From: Thysanoteuthis rhombus
Taxonomy: Eukaryota > Mollusca > Cephalopoda > Oegopsida > Thysanoteuthidae
Direction of reading: 5' to 3'
Assembly: GCA_963457665.1 (NCBI GenBank)
Contig: OY735203.1
Coordinates: forward strand, 22,928,906 to 22,992,905
Length of the DNA stretch: 64,000 bases
Shown: piece after piece, positions 13,971 to 26,104 of the stretch
Layout of the letters: the number at the start of each line of letters is the position of its first letter
Position numbering within the stretch: position 1 is the stretch's first letter
Notes under the pieces: generated by a model
Told to the model about the DNA's origin: nothing
Seen by the model: only the letters and a program-made list of their open reading frames with translations
The model's database searches: none
Program-made: the position numbers and the translations under genes

Positions 13971-14203
13971 TTCAAAAATATGCTCAATGAGGTTGATCAA
14001 GGTAATAGTATCATCTTGAGGCCAAATTGTCTGTCACGTTGCAAAATGTTGCAGGCAAGATATTACACTGCCTTTTGTGCCTTGTTGAATGTCTGCAATG
14101 GGTGGGAAAATATTTTAAATCAACTTATTGTTCTTTCTAATGATGAGCATTGGACGACTCTAGATGGACCGGGTGGATGGATTGCAGTCAGCGTTGCATA
14201 GAA
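13971..14203 (+). mobile_element. Tc1/mariner-superfamily transposase fragment (Tc1/Tc3-like)
   Basis: A 73-codon open frame ends with IVLSNDEHWTTLDGPGGW, which lines up with the conserved Tc1/Tc3 segment around the second catalytic aspartate (family pattern V-I-F-S-D-E-K-x-F-x-LDGPDGW). Upstream, LSRCKMLQARYYTAF fits the preceding pattern in which the transposase describes the animal's (K)xxRLxFAxxxL helix. In this copy the catalytic position reads S-N-D-E rather than S-D-E, the frame stops about 20 residues past the DE motif, and no terminal inverted repeats were located. It is a relic of a plain DNA transposon. The family level is inferred from remembered consensus sequences. Confidence 0.6.
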
Positions 14204-15853
14204 GTACAAGTGTCCTAGAACGACTAAGAGTGCTATGCTTTCGGCTCAGATCGTAGAATACGTATTGGACGCAGTAAAAATGAGTTTCCTGGCTTATATT
14301 GAATTTTATCGAAAGGAAATTCCTAGCCGGGGTTTATGTCTCACGACCTACAAACGAAACAAATCTTCATGTAAGACAGTGTCTCTCCATATAATGTGTA
14401 TGCGACAACCGACTACCTGGCTACAATGATTAATGGAGCATCTTCAAAATAAAGATGTATGGAAATGGGTGTTAATATTCTATCAAAGCAGGTTTACAAC
14501 TAATCAAGCGTCTACGCTATTATAGGATGAAAATAACGGAAAATGAACAGAATCAATGCTTGATCGATGAATGTGTGATCTATTGACAAGGATCTGACAT
14601 TTCAAACATTATTATTTGTATCAGAATTTTGGTTCACAGAAGTTTATACAGTAAATTTATTGGCTCCAGTATTTCATGCATGAGTGTGGATAGCTTGTTT
14701 CAAATTTCTTAATTCTAACTGTTTACTATTCAATGGTGTAATCAGTATAGAATCAGTGTTGAACCCATGTTTATTTGGCACGACATAAACTGCGGAACGA
14801 TCCTTGTATTCTTCATCACCTGTATATATTCAAGGTCATTAGTTGTAAGCATTGCTAATAATGCAATATTTGTTGTTAAGGTTATAAATACACAGAGACA
14901 CAGACACAATATATATATATATGTAAATTTTTCATTTAATTTTCCCTTTAGTATAGAATTGTCATGGTGAATGCATATTAGGACTAGTTCCATCATCTGT
15001 GCTTATTTTGGAATGAGTGATGAGGCCTTTTTCGGATTATAATACGATCATTTTGGCTTAATGGATGGTTAGGGCCCGTGGTACATGGGTATCATCATTT
15101 ATCTTACCCTTGTCGGTCTGAAAAGATCTTGCATCATCAAGCGATGAGATCCATTTGGTTCTGGGCTACAGGTGGTGAAGCTTGATCCGAGTGATCTCCA
15201 GTATTTTTGATATTTCTAGCGTTATTTTTGGAGTAGAGCCCAATTGTCTTTTACGTTGAATTTCATAAGTAATAGCAATGCATGGGTCGATTTGTTTGAT
15301 TTTAATAAATTAATGTTCAAACAATTAGGTTAGGGAATCAAAATTAAGGTTGATGTTACTCAACTAGTTAATCCCGGAAATCATCTGTGTGTAGTCTAGA
15401 TTAGAGTTATGCTGTTGTCAAATGTGTTCTTTCGATCCGTGGTGTTGTGTTCTGTATCATTTACTTGGCTTCTTTTTTTTTTTTTTTTTACTATTGATTC
15501 CTTCGAAAAATCATGTCTCAAGCGAATTAGCTGATTGTTTTGTTTGGATAAAAGTACTACTGTGTTTTTGTTGAGCATAACATTTTTCATTTTTTATGAT
15601 AATAGATTTACCATGGAAGCTGAGTAGAAATGAAGTTTGATCTTGGATAGAGTGGGTACAATGCTATTAGCATCAATATCAATATTTTCTAACAATTAAA
15701 AGTACAAGTCAAAATAAAACGAAATAGGAATAGATATACTTAAATCACACGGCATCCATTATGAATAAATTGCACGAGAAATGGATGCATTTTGAAGGCC
15801 AGCAATAGACTTCAGAGACGCTCATAAATCTGATTTATAAAGCAACGCTACGT
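14204..15853. other. No gene assigned
   Basis: Open frames at 14235-14429 (plus) follow the Tc1-like scrap but show no transposase motif. Between about 15330 and 15000 the minus strand has a ~100-codon mostly open reading of balanced composition that I cannot identify. A 19-base T run lies near 15472-15490. Confidence 0.35.
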
Positions 15854-15898
15854 TATATATATATATAGAGAGAGAGAGATAAAGAAAGAGAGAGAGAC

Positions 15899-15939
<41 letters not shown>

Positions 15940-16068
15940 TGTGTGTGTGTGTGTGTGTTTGAGGACAACATATATGATTTCAAGAACAACAACAATATAC
16001 ATATATATATATATATACATATATGGGTATATATATATGAATATGTATATGTATGAATATATATATAG
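15854..16068. repeat. Compound microsatellite (TA)(GA)(GATA)(GT)...(TA)
   Basis: TA, then GA, then about nine GATA units, then GT, with further TA-rich blocks after 15990. Confidence 0.9.
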
Positions 16069-16308
16069 ATCATTTATTGATAATTAGAAATCATCATCAT
16101 AATTAACGCTACTTTATTTAGGGTTGAGCACTTCAGGTAGGACACTCGTCTAAAATAGGCTTCTTCTCCATGTCTTTCTAATTTTGGTGGATGGGGAATT
16201 ATGTATCAGTAAAAATGTATCGCTTAATTCTGGAAAGGATACTGGGTAGTCTATAGCCACCCTTAAGAGTTGTAATACAACGAGATTGTTTGTAGATGAC
16301 AAATCATT

Positions 16309-16345
16309 ATTTATATACATACATACATACATATATGTATATATA

Positions 16346-16376
<31 letters not shown>
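16309..16376. repeat. (CATA)n/(GT)n/(TATG)n microsatellite
   Basis: acatacatac units, a short TATA block, a GT run and gtatgtatgtatg units. The CATA and TATG ends are mutually complementary. Confidence 0.85.
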
Positions 16377-16529
16377 TAATCAAAAGTGTACTTTGCACAA
16401 TCAACGCCGAGTAATCTATCATCCATGTAATAACAGGAGGTTTACATAAAATAAATATGTTGTTGGATTATATATCCATGTTTTAGTAATATAATTGTTC
16501 TTGTTAAAGAACACTGATGGATACACAAA

Positions 16530-17560
16530 AAATATTATGAATGATAAAGTCTTACACAACAATATCCCTAGAACCACTAAATTCTTTAAACTATGCAACA
16601 AAAGAAAAAGTCTATATTGCAACCATTTTGAGTACACCTAAACCTTCACAAGCATTACCACCTAAAAAAATAACCAAATGTACCATAGCACTAACTGTAG
16701 TAGCAAAAACAGCACATACCATCTAAAATGAAATGGATGCAATTTACAATACATACGCAAGTCCAAGTGGCAATTAAACATTAGACTCATTGATTACAGA
16801 CTCAGAATTAAATCAAAACAATCCAAGCTGACACCCTGTAGGACTACACTTTCGCACACTTGGCCACAATTTTGCCATGGGTGCTAGCTCTACAATCTTT
16901 GAAAAAAAAAAGAAAAAATACTCCCATGGACATAACTAGAATTGTAGTAAAACATGAAGATATGTGAATCAACGAACTCAAAACTCTCTCTCCTAATGGA
17001 CAAACTTTACAACCCTAATCACACAGATATCTAAATCATAAACCCCCTGCTAACAATAACCTCACACCCTTATCTACTGCCTCAGATACATCTAATACCG
17101 GGAACTTCAAAGTCATTCAGACCCATAGCAATCTTTACCTCAGTTAGTAATCTCACTCGTACATATCAGAACATATTTTCGATATGCAGTTCTTTAACTT
17201 CATCACCCCTCCATATTCACTATACCTAACCTACCTGCACAATCTACCAAAACACTTCCCTCCAGCCCTGACACCTTATGACCTCTCAAAGACTCACTGC
17301 TGCCGCTAACACAACGGACTTCATCGCTCGTTGAACTTTTGCTCACACAACAGGATGCCCTTAGCAGATGGGATACCATTTTTTGCTCCCAAAACAAAGC
17401 TCCTGGTAGTTGACTCATGTTCCACATCAAATTTATAAGCTCTAAAAGTACACACACGCAGAGCACACGCTACTGAAGATGGGAATTTCTCCTGAAAATC
17501 TCTAAACTATTAATGACAACTTTTACAGAACTTAAACCGAACTGACGTACACTTTACTAC
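16530..17560. other. G-poor, C- and A-rich block, unassigned
   Basis: For about 1 kb the plus strand has very few G and many C and A. The minus strand is correspondingly G-rich and C-poor. Open frames of 60-90 codons lie on both strands (plus 16541-16726; minus 17466-17203), and one plus-strand reading stays mostly open over several hundred bases with scattered stops. I recognise no domain. Such strand asymmetry can mark an inserted element or an old transcribed unit. Confidence 0.35.
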
Positions 17561-17568
17561 CGAGTCTG

Positions 17569-17569
<1 letters not shown>

Positions 17570-17647
<78 letters not shown>
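17570..17647. repeat. (CA)n(TA)n microsatellite
   Basis: About 28 bases of CA followed by about 48 bases of TA. Confidence 0.9.
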
Positions 17648-17651
<4 letters not shown>

Positions 17652-19522
17652 CTATTTGTCAGTCCACGTCTTTCTCACGCTAAGGAAAAAAAGGCTGAAT
17701 ACCAATTATTTGGCATGAATAATGGAAGCCTATCAAGTTACATCAGGTAATCTTCATTATCATTAATATCTGCTGATCTATCTGATCTTTGTTTTATACT
17801 GGAAACAAAATATTATTTCATACTAAATCTTCCCTTGATATTTGAACAACTACTTCCTCAAATATGGACAAAAGTATCCTATTGCTTTATGTATTATGCA
17901 TGTTTATGTATCCTTCTGCAGAAAGCTTTCAGCTTTGGTCAGATAAACAAACAAGTCACAAATGTCCTATGCAAAAGATGATATAACAACAAATTAAAAA
18001 TAAACATCTCGCTCTATTTGATTCATTTATTTTTAAATGAATCTTCCCTTCCGCAGGAACAAGTCCGTCTCTCTGATTCAATTTATAAAAAAAAACGTTT
18101 AGAATTGTAGCAACTGCGATCTCGAATTTAAGTTTATGACATGGGCAAATCCCTGAATATCAACGAGCTGGTGTCCAAGTGGTTTTATCTATGTATTTTT
18201 TCAACAAAAAAGTACCTTTAAAAGAAAACAGATTCCAAACATCAAAAACGAGCAAGTAATATATGATCTGAAATTTTTCAGTTACGTCACAGTTGAAATT
18301 GATCTCTCAACTTTAAGATTGACAAGAAAGTATAGTAATATGAGGAATATTCCAAGAAGTGAGCTACAGAACAGAAAATCTCTAAATACTATATCGCTAA
18401 TGATACGAAAGGTTGAATGAATCTTTTATCGAAAAAAGTAATGATACTGAATTCGAAAAACTTTAAAGTATTCGGTTTTCTCACTAGGTTCTTCAACTAC
18501 AATATATCTGTTACGGTTGTGAGCAAAAAAATATTATTAGTTCAAAAATCTGCTTATATCCAATTCTTAACAACAGTTGACTTACGTCTTAGGCAATAAA
18601 TGCACCGAATATAACTAATGGAAAAAATGTTTCCACTTCTTTATGATTATTACTCTTAACAAATTTATACATCAACAGATTCAAAAAAAGACAGGTTATT
18701 AATATACTAGATAGAAAAATAAAATTTAACTTTTTTTCGAGCGTTTTTTTTATTATTTCTCGTATCATTTTGTTTTCCCCTTTGTATTTATGGAGTATTA
18801 TCTCCGGGCAGTTTTTAACAAGAGAATTCAAAACCAAAAAACAAGGTGGTAAATGTTCTTAGAAATTTGCACACAATTGATAACATTTTCCACTGAACTA
18901 ATGTATGGACTGTATACAAAGATCAACTTGGAAGACACCTTACCGTAAAAAAAAAAAAAATCACACATGTTTACTCAGTTGTGTCAATGACTTTTCGAAA
19001 TACTCTGTTCTAAACAAACATTTTTCATGTCACATTTTTTTCAATCGTTTTTCTTTCTTTTCGCAAAATACATTACAGATTTTTTAGAATTTTTTAGTAG
19101 ATTTCTGCTGTTTCACCGTCAATTACTGTTGTTTTGTCGAATGAGTTTACAGGTTCTAATACACAAATAATTTATGTAAGATAAAAAACAAGATCAAACA
19201 TTAATATTCCAAAGTTCAATTTATGTTATTTTGGTCCCTTTTTTTTCCACAAAATATTCCATTACTTTGATTATTGGGCTGAATGGAAATATTAAGATAT
19301 TAAATTTGTAAGTATGTACGTTTGTCTAAGAGAAAATAAAACATTGCTTGCAAGTGATTTTTGATGCTTCCAGTCTGCTTTTTACTTTGCATCAGATTTC
19401 TGTTGATTAACAGGTATTCCTTCGGATTGATTGTTTAAAGAAAGATTGTATACGTATTTCAGAAGTGGCTTCATATTATTGATATATCATTATATTATAT
19501 TATACTGCCAGCCTGATTTGTA

Positions 19523-19524
<2 letters not shown>
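17648..19524. other. No gene seen
   Basis: AT-rich DNA with poly-A and poly-T runs. Short frames only, with no domain. Confidence 0.5.
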
Positions 19525-19597
<73 letters not shown>

Positions 19598-19634
19598 TAT
19601 ATGCACACACACACAAACACACACACATACTCAC
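19525..19634. repeat. (CA)n(TA)n(CA)n microsatellite
   Basis: CA about 34 bases, TA about 40 bases, then an interrupted CA tail. Frames over it on both strands are repeat products. Confidence 0.9.
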
Positions 19635-22612
19635 ACATATGTGCATGTGTGCCCGTGTGCAAGATTTTACTGATTTTAATACTGTGTTTATATGTGTGTT
19701 TACTGTTGCACTGCAAATGATTTTAATCTTTATATCATGTCGTGACATGTGAATATTCTCTCTTTAGTTAGAATGATACAATCGATTTATAAATCATGTA
19801 TTCAAGCAAATTCTTTTAAAGTATTCGAAAAAAAATCAACCCTACATAAAATGCTGAACCTCAGCGCGCAAAATTTTCCTTATCTTCATATTAATCATTC
19901 TGGAAATAAAAATGATAAAATTACCCGTTATTTTTTTAAATTTTAGTTCAAATAAAAGTGTTTAAGTTTACTTTAAGGAACTAAAATCTGTTGACTTCTT
20001 CATCATGATTCACCTAGACAGCACAACTCGGGGACAACATAGCATATCCAATTATTTTTTTCTCTAGTTCCTATTTGGACCCTAGGACATATTTCTAGCG
20101 TATCTTTTTTAATCCAATCCTTAGTAATTAGCTATTGTTTTCCTTGTTTTCATTATGTAAGTATTATGCTAAACTAAATTTTTGTTTTTGTCCGACTGCG
20201 TTTGCATTTACTTCAGGATTCACCATTTATTCCTTCACTATAACTCAGTCTGTTTATGCATAACCCAATGGTGGCTCTACCAATGGCCATTGAATAATCT
20301 TTGATGGTGTCCGGGAGCATGCTCTTCCATATAAGTCCAGGAAGATATATCCTCGAAATTTGGATATAGTGTATCGTTTGCGGTCACGTTCTCCCCGACA
20401 TAATGATCTGATTTCAATCTATCTATCTATTTACCTATCAGTTACTAAGACCATGATTCCATTCATATTTACATTATATATAATCAGCTGAAATGGCAAA
20501 TTGTAGTTGAACGTATAGAAATAGGGTAAACTCTTCGAAAAAAAATAATGATAAAAGAAAAAAGGAAAAAGAAGTTGAAACCAAACTCCCCATGTGGGCT
20601 TTCCGGAAGAATTAGCTGAAAAACCCGCCCGGATGGCAGAGTTTGAGGCCATTGAATTGTATCAGTACATCAGACAAAATCTTCTACCAGTTACAACATA
20701 AGTGAATTTTGCTCTCAACTGACAATGTGCAACCGATCGATTGTCCAGTTTGGCCTTTTGCCAGAAACGGTCGAAATAGCGTTTAATGGTCTGTGAAGCC
20801 GACCAGGTGGGCGCTGCCTATTGTAGGGTCACACTTTTATAATCACTTCAACAGCTACGCACGGTTGGTTCCCTCACTCAGTCAGTGACAAACTTGCTTG
20901 GACATGACGGATAAAACTAGTTAATAGCAAGAACTACAACAGAAATGGATGATTTAAGAGGTTAATACTTGTTTCAAGTGTCTGTGAAGATAATTGTTTG
21001 ATCTTTTCCCGGGTGTTGAAATGAACTGGATTTATAAGGGTTCTTGTATACTGAGTATTTTGGATGTGTAATATTTGATCGATTGCTATCGATGGGAATC
21101 GCTGGTGCTAACCATTCCACAGCTAAACGTAACCAGGAAACAAATATCTTCGGGGCGTCAAATATTTGCACCGGTTAAAAGTGACGATATATTGCTCCCT
21201 CGCTACCATGTAATTACAAAAGTTCTAAACTGGGCATTTAATTGCCGACATTTTTACGAAGATAATGAAGGAAAAACAGCTTATATGTATTGTCTTCCGT
21301 TTGATCCGATTTTATTTTGTATGAATTCTATCATTTACTCCTATTTCTTAAAATCATGCAACGTGTGCTATTTGATACATGGGGTCATGTAAACTCTTTC
21401 TTTCTATACTTCGATAAAAGTATCAAGTTTACAATCATAGTCACTTTGTGAGCAGAATCTTCCACGTCAAAAAAAATCAAACAGCCCGAGACAAATAGAT
21501 TTTTTGATCGTTCTGATGTCCAATGATGTACCTGAATTTGCAAATAAAAAATAATAAGGAGATTCTGTTGAAAATTATTTGATTTTAAGGTCTATATCTA
21601 TCAGTACATGAAAATAACTTTCCAGTAGTCGCCACGAGAAGATAGATATTTTTTTCAAGTGTAGCTGAGATTATACAATCCAACTCTTTAAAGGTACATG
21701 ATGATTTTCTCAATGTGTTTTTTCTTCTTTCCCTTTCAAAGATATTCAAAACATGATTACTATCATATGAATATAAACCATCAAGACTGGTTGCTGAATG
21801 GTAAATCTCCACTTTTATATCAATTCCAACTAATAATGATGACAGCAACTTTTGTATTCGGTATATGATTTTTTTAAAATACAGATATATAACTAGTCAG
21901 ATTGACCTGGTGTGCGAAACAGCCAACTAGTAACCACTTGGTTGTGTCTCCAAATCAGGCTAACCTGGTGCCTTTCAGTACATGGGTTCAGTTTGGGATG
22001 ACGGAATAAACTAAGAGAGAAGTGTTCACTTTCATGAAGTACAATGATTGTACTTGTCCTTGTTATGCATAGATAACTCAAACTTCCACTGGTATCTGAA
22101 AAAATGCTTCAATTTTTTTTTGTTTAGAATACAAAATGTAAAGGTTCCACCTACATTTTGATTTAATCTAATCTGGTATAGTTTCATTGTAAAATAAAGA
22201 CAGTAAATAATTCTGATGATTGAAAAAAAATAGCCAATACATTTCAAAGATCTGCTACTTGTAACCAAATTGGCATGTCTGCACACACACACATACACAC
22301 ACACAATGAATATAACGAGAACATGCTAAGATAATCTTTATTCATTCCAAAATAACTCTAAACTAAAATGATCTTTGCTTACGCGGGCATAAAATAAATC
22401 TCTCGAAATTATGTCTACTTACCATTTTTTTACATTAGTGACAGCAGGCAAAACTGAAAATTACTTGCTTTAGAAAAAACACCATTATTCTCAAACTGCA
22501 ACGCGTCACATATGTAATACATCTTAAAAGAATGCGCTATCGATTTTTGAAGATCTTATCATTTCATCTAAATTAGCGTCAAAATTATTAAGGTTGAAAG
22601 AACGTGATTAAC
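19635..22612. other. No gene assigned
   Basis: Mostly AT-rich. The interval 20700-21390 is somewhat GC-richer and includes a 105-codon plus-strand frame (21075-21392) with balanced composition but no recognisable domain. A short interrupted CA run lies at 22282-22306. Confidence 0.35.
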
Positions 22613-22635
22613 GGGCCGGGCTTGGTCGGGTTGGG
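22613..22635 (+). other. G-quadruplex-type motif
   Basis: Four GGG runs with loops of 2, 7 and 2 bases (G3-N2-G3-N7-G3-N2-G3) fit the usual intramolecular G4 pattern. It stands out in an AT-rich background and lies about 75 bases before a long polypyrimidine tract. Folding is inferred from the pattern only. Confidence 0.6.
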
Positions 22636-22709
22636 TCATGTCGTTTTTTTGAAAAATCTAAATGAATTTTCAAAACACGTCTTATCAAATGGTAAAAACC
22701 GCATCTTTT

Positions 22710-23098
22710 CATCTTTTTGTCCATTTTATTTAATTTTTTTCTCAAATCCTTCTTTTCTTTTACCTTTTCTTGTTCGTTTTCCTTCCTTTCTCTTTCATTC
22801 TTTTTTATTCATCATTCTTTCATCTTCATCTCACTCTACCACGTTCTTTTTCTCTTCATTTCCATCATTCTTTTTCCTCTCTGTCTTCTTTCTTATCTTC
22901 GTTTCTCTTTCCTCTTCATTCCTCTCACCCGTATCTTTTCCTTCCTCTTCGTCAATTTTGTTTTTTTTTTGTTCTTTTTCATTTCATTCTTCCCCATTCC
23001 CTCGACTATTTTCTCCCTTTCTGTCTTTCACATTATTTCCATTTCTTTTTTTTTCGGCCATTTGTATCATTTATCTTTCTTTTTTTCAATCCATTTTT
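22710..23098. repeat. Polypyrimidine tract 1
   Basis: Nearly 400 bases of T/C-dominated plus strand with few purines. All three plus frames are open and F/S/L-rich (including the 168- and 181-codon frames), which is the expected effect of composition and not evidence for membrane proteins. Confidence 0.75.
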
Positions 23099-23104
23099 AC
23101 TGGT

Positions 23105-23450
23105 TGTTAAATCTCTTTCCCTTCCAACTTTCTTTCAGGAAAGAATCATACTCAACATCACATGGATGGATTACAACACAGAAATTGGACAAACGTAGCT
23201 TTCAGATATCATTGAATCCATCAGGAAACTCAAATGGCAATGGGCTGATCATGTTACAGTAATGGCAGACAATAGCTGGACATTCCGACTCGCAACGTAG
23301 ATTCCAAGATATCATATGTGAAACTATGGCTGGTAAAATGTAACATGGCGTGACGAGCTAAACAAGTTCCGAAAATATCGATCCACGTCGCCCAAGAGAG
23401 AGAAGTCTGTCTGGGGAAGGTCTACATCCAACAACAGACGCTAACAAGCT
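23105..23450 (+). mobile_element. LINE 3'-end fragment
   Basis: The plus strand reads ERIILNITW, then DIIESIRKLKWQWADHV and ADNSWTFRL, then TWRDELNKFRKY, the conserved C-terminal tail of AP-endonuclease-type LINEs (family pattern W-x-W-A-G-H-V-A-R...DNRW). It ends with a GRSTSNNRR equivalent at about 23437 and runs straight into a trinucleotide tail. It contains stops and is 5'-truncated, so it is a dead-on-arrival copy. It is the same family as the 7.2-10.2 kb element by its 3' end. Confidence 0.85.
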
Positions 23451-23461
23451 GCTGCAGGTGC

Positions 23462-23517
<56 letters not shown>

Positions 23518-23518
23518 G
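23447..23518. repeat. (CTG)n(ATG)n trinucleotide tail
   Basis: About nine CTG units followed by about eleven ATG units placed exactly at the 3' end of the LINE fragment, so probably grown from the element's own 3' tail. Confidence 0.85.
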
Positions 23519-23545
23519 GTCGTCTCTGCCTCCTTGACCGTTATA

Positions 23546-24470
23546 ATCTTTCATTTCTATTATTCTTCATTATCTCATCTTATTTAACTTCTTTGAATTT
23601 TCTGTCATTCTTATTCAATTCCCTCGTTTTTTCATATATCTTAACGATCTTCCTTCTTCTCTGTTTGATTTTCTTTTGTATTTCTCTTCTCTTTCACTTT
23701 TCTACGTCTCTCATCCTTTCATTTTTCCTGTTAGTCTTTTTTCTTCTTTTTATTTCACTCCCCTATCACTCTTTTTCATCTATTTTCATATCTTCCTTTT
23801 AATCTTTTTCTTCTTTCTATTTCTTTATTTCTATTATTTTTGCTCGCGAAGTATTATCTTTTCTCCCTGCCCTTTTTTTGTCTTTCAATTTTTTTGCAAT
23901 TATTTGTAATCTCGTATTGTTACTTATTTCTCTCCGTTTTTGTACTTTCATTTTGAATAACAAAGAGGAAAACCACCGATTTGAAATAAAAAAATCCATA
24001 TAGCATCTTTTTCACTTTGTTAATTTTTTTCTCTTTTTATTGGTCTACTCTTTCATTCTTTCTCGTCTCCTTTCGATCCTTCTTCGTCTTGGGTGGTGGT
24101 TTCCTTTTCCAATTTTCTACGGTCTCATACTATCTCATATCACATAAATTCCTCTCCTTCTCCCAATATTTCACGAAGCCGGTCATTTCACCTTCCTCTC
24201 TGTCTTTTATGTCTCTACTATTGATTTCTCTCTTACTTTTCTCTTATTTTTTCTTTTTATGCTCTTTCCATTTGTTTTTTTTCTTTATTTCATTTCATTT
24301 CGTATCGTTTCTTCTTCCTCGTAGTCTTCTATGCTCTTTGTACTTCTCTTCCTCTATTACTCCTCATATTCTATCGTTTCTAATGCCTGCATCTATTGCT
24401 TGCCAGTGTGACCCGCAGTTCCAGCACGTTAATTTTTTCTTATTATTCTTATAGCCTAGATTACCCTTTT
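23546..24470. repeat. Polypyrimidine tract 2
   Basis: About 900 bases of T/C-rich plus strand in irregular ttctttt/ctttc units, with a purine-richer gap near 23940-24000. The long plus-strand frames here are compositional. Confidence 0.7.
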
Positions 24471-24619
24471 CATATTTTTCCTTTCTTTTTCCTTGACTCA
24501 TTTTTTTGATTATTTGTTCATTAAGATCTGCCCTTCTTCAGACTTATTAACACACTTTCATTTTTTCAATTAGTTATTAAGGTGTCTACCAATGTTTCAC
24601 TGGCTTATTATTTCCATTT

Positions 24620-25372
24620 GCTTCGCCTACAATCTCTGAAGAACTTTAATTATGTTTACAAGATTTTTAATCTTTTTCTCTACGCTATTACACACGGCTT
24701 CAAATAGACCTTTCATTGCTACGTGGAACTTGGTAATTATCTCTCTTTTACTGGTACATGTTTTCTTCTTGATAATCATTTGGTTCCTCTTTCTTCCAAA
24801 GCCGAATGTAATTCTGCTTGCTACGATTATATGACCACTTCCTATACTTACTTTATTGATTACAGTAACGTCTCTGGTGTTATTTTATCAGTTAGTAAAG
24901 TCAATTTCTCTTTTTTTTTTCGGTCTGTTTTTGTCAATTTTCGACCTTCTTGCTTTAGGTCAATTTTTGACCCCTCCGTTTTTGTAAGAAATGTTGGTTA
25001 TCTCCATTCAGTGTCTCTTTGAAAAATTCACTGGAAAGTCCTCTCTTTCGATCATTTGTTCTACCCACATTTCTTCTTCACTCTATTCCAATATTTGCTT
25101 TCTCTCCACCTTAGAATTTGAATCTCTCATTGCTATTGTGTAATTTGTCTCTTCCCGGTTTCTCACTCACTGATGTTGTCAAAAAACTCACCAGAGTCTT
25201 CGTCTGAGCATGGATTACTTCTAGTGTGTGGCTCTTGCTCAAACCAACTATTATTCAGGCTATTCTGTCTGATATGCTGTCAAAACCATAACGTTTCCTG
25301 CAATGTTATTATCGACTTTGAATTCTACGCCACAGAATTTGTTATCCTCCCTTCTTTCATTATAGAATAGAT
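24620..25372 (-). mobile_element. LINE AP-endonuclease fragment
   Basis: Read on the minus strand from 25372: NHLFYNERREDNKFCGVEF, then a VMVLTAYQTE patch in the position of the family's IIQVYAPT region, and near 24850 RDVTVINKVSIGSGHIIVAS, matching the end of the LINE endonuclease (family: VKDVxVxxxVxxGSDHRxV). Here the catalytic D-H pair reads G-H. Several stops interrupt it. The RT would lie below 24600 but is not visible where the polypyrimidine tract begins. Confidence 0.75.
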
Positions 25373-26100
25373 GATTACCTACCTTGAGCTGTGAAAAGAT
25401 TTTCTCTTTTTATGTGGGTTTCATGAATACTTACAATGTGACAGTTGATATGTTCCAACATCCACATATGTCCGTGTTCAAGTGTATGGATATAAATGAT
25501 AGTATTTGGAGCAAAATATGAGGTCTGTGTACAAATTTGTTTACCCATATGAAGAAAAATAAATACAATGATTATCAAGTGCATAGCCTGGAATAAGCTA
25601 CTATGATAAAAACAAAAGAACAGTTGATATGTGAGAGAAGACAAAGATGATTTAATGAAATTTCTCAAATACGGATATATACAATAAGCAGCATATTATG
25701 ACAAAGCCATTATTCTACTTAGATAGTTTTACCACGATTTCATTACTGTCACATCTTTTCTTTTTCTAAACTTTAGAACGGTCTTCTCTCTCAGGTTTAT
25801 GAATCCTAAAATCTATTCATTGTCCTTGGTATATCAGACACATGTTGTGAACAAACCTTATTGTTTCATTTGACTTCAAAGCTATTTATATCTTATCTGA
25901 TACATTTCGTATTATATCCCGTACAATGGCGCTTCATATAATTGTATGAACAACTCTGAGGACGTTTGATTCAAGATTTAAGATATATTCAGTGTTTTCT
26001 ATTGCCACCTTAAGATGCTTTCTGTGCAAATAAATAATATAATGTATAATATATTTCCCTTTGCTCTTTATGATTATCATGGCCCCATTCATAATCATTA
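25373..26100. other. No gene seen
   Basis: AT-rich DNA between two minus-strand LINE fragments. No domain recognised in the 97-codon minus frame at 25668-25375. Confidence 0.5.
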
Positions 26101-26104
26101 TGAT

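Noticed and set aside
22604-23262. Long plus-strand frames (168 and 181 codons) that look like multi-pass membrane proteins
   Set aside because: They are F/S/L-rich in all three frames because the DNA is nearly pure pyrimidine. No frame is preferred and no domain is present.
23458-24454. Plus-strand frames of 114 and 145 codons
   Set aside because: Same polypyrimidine effect, and the start of the first lies in the CTG/ATG repeat.
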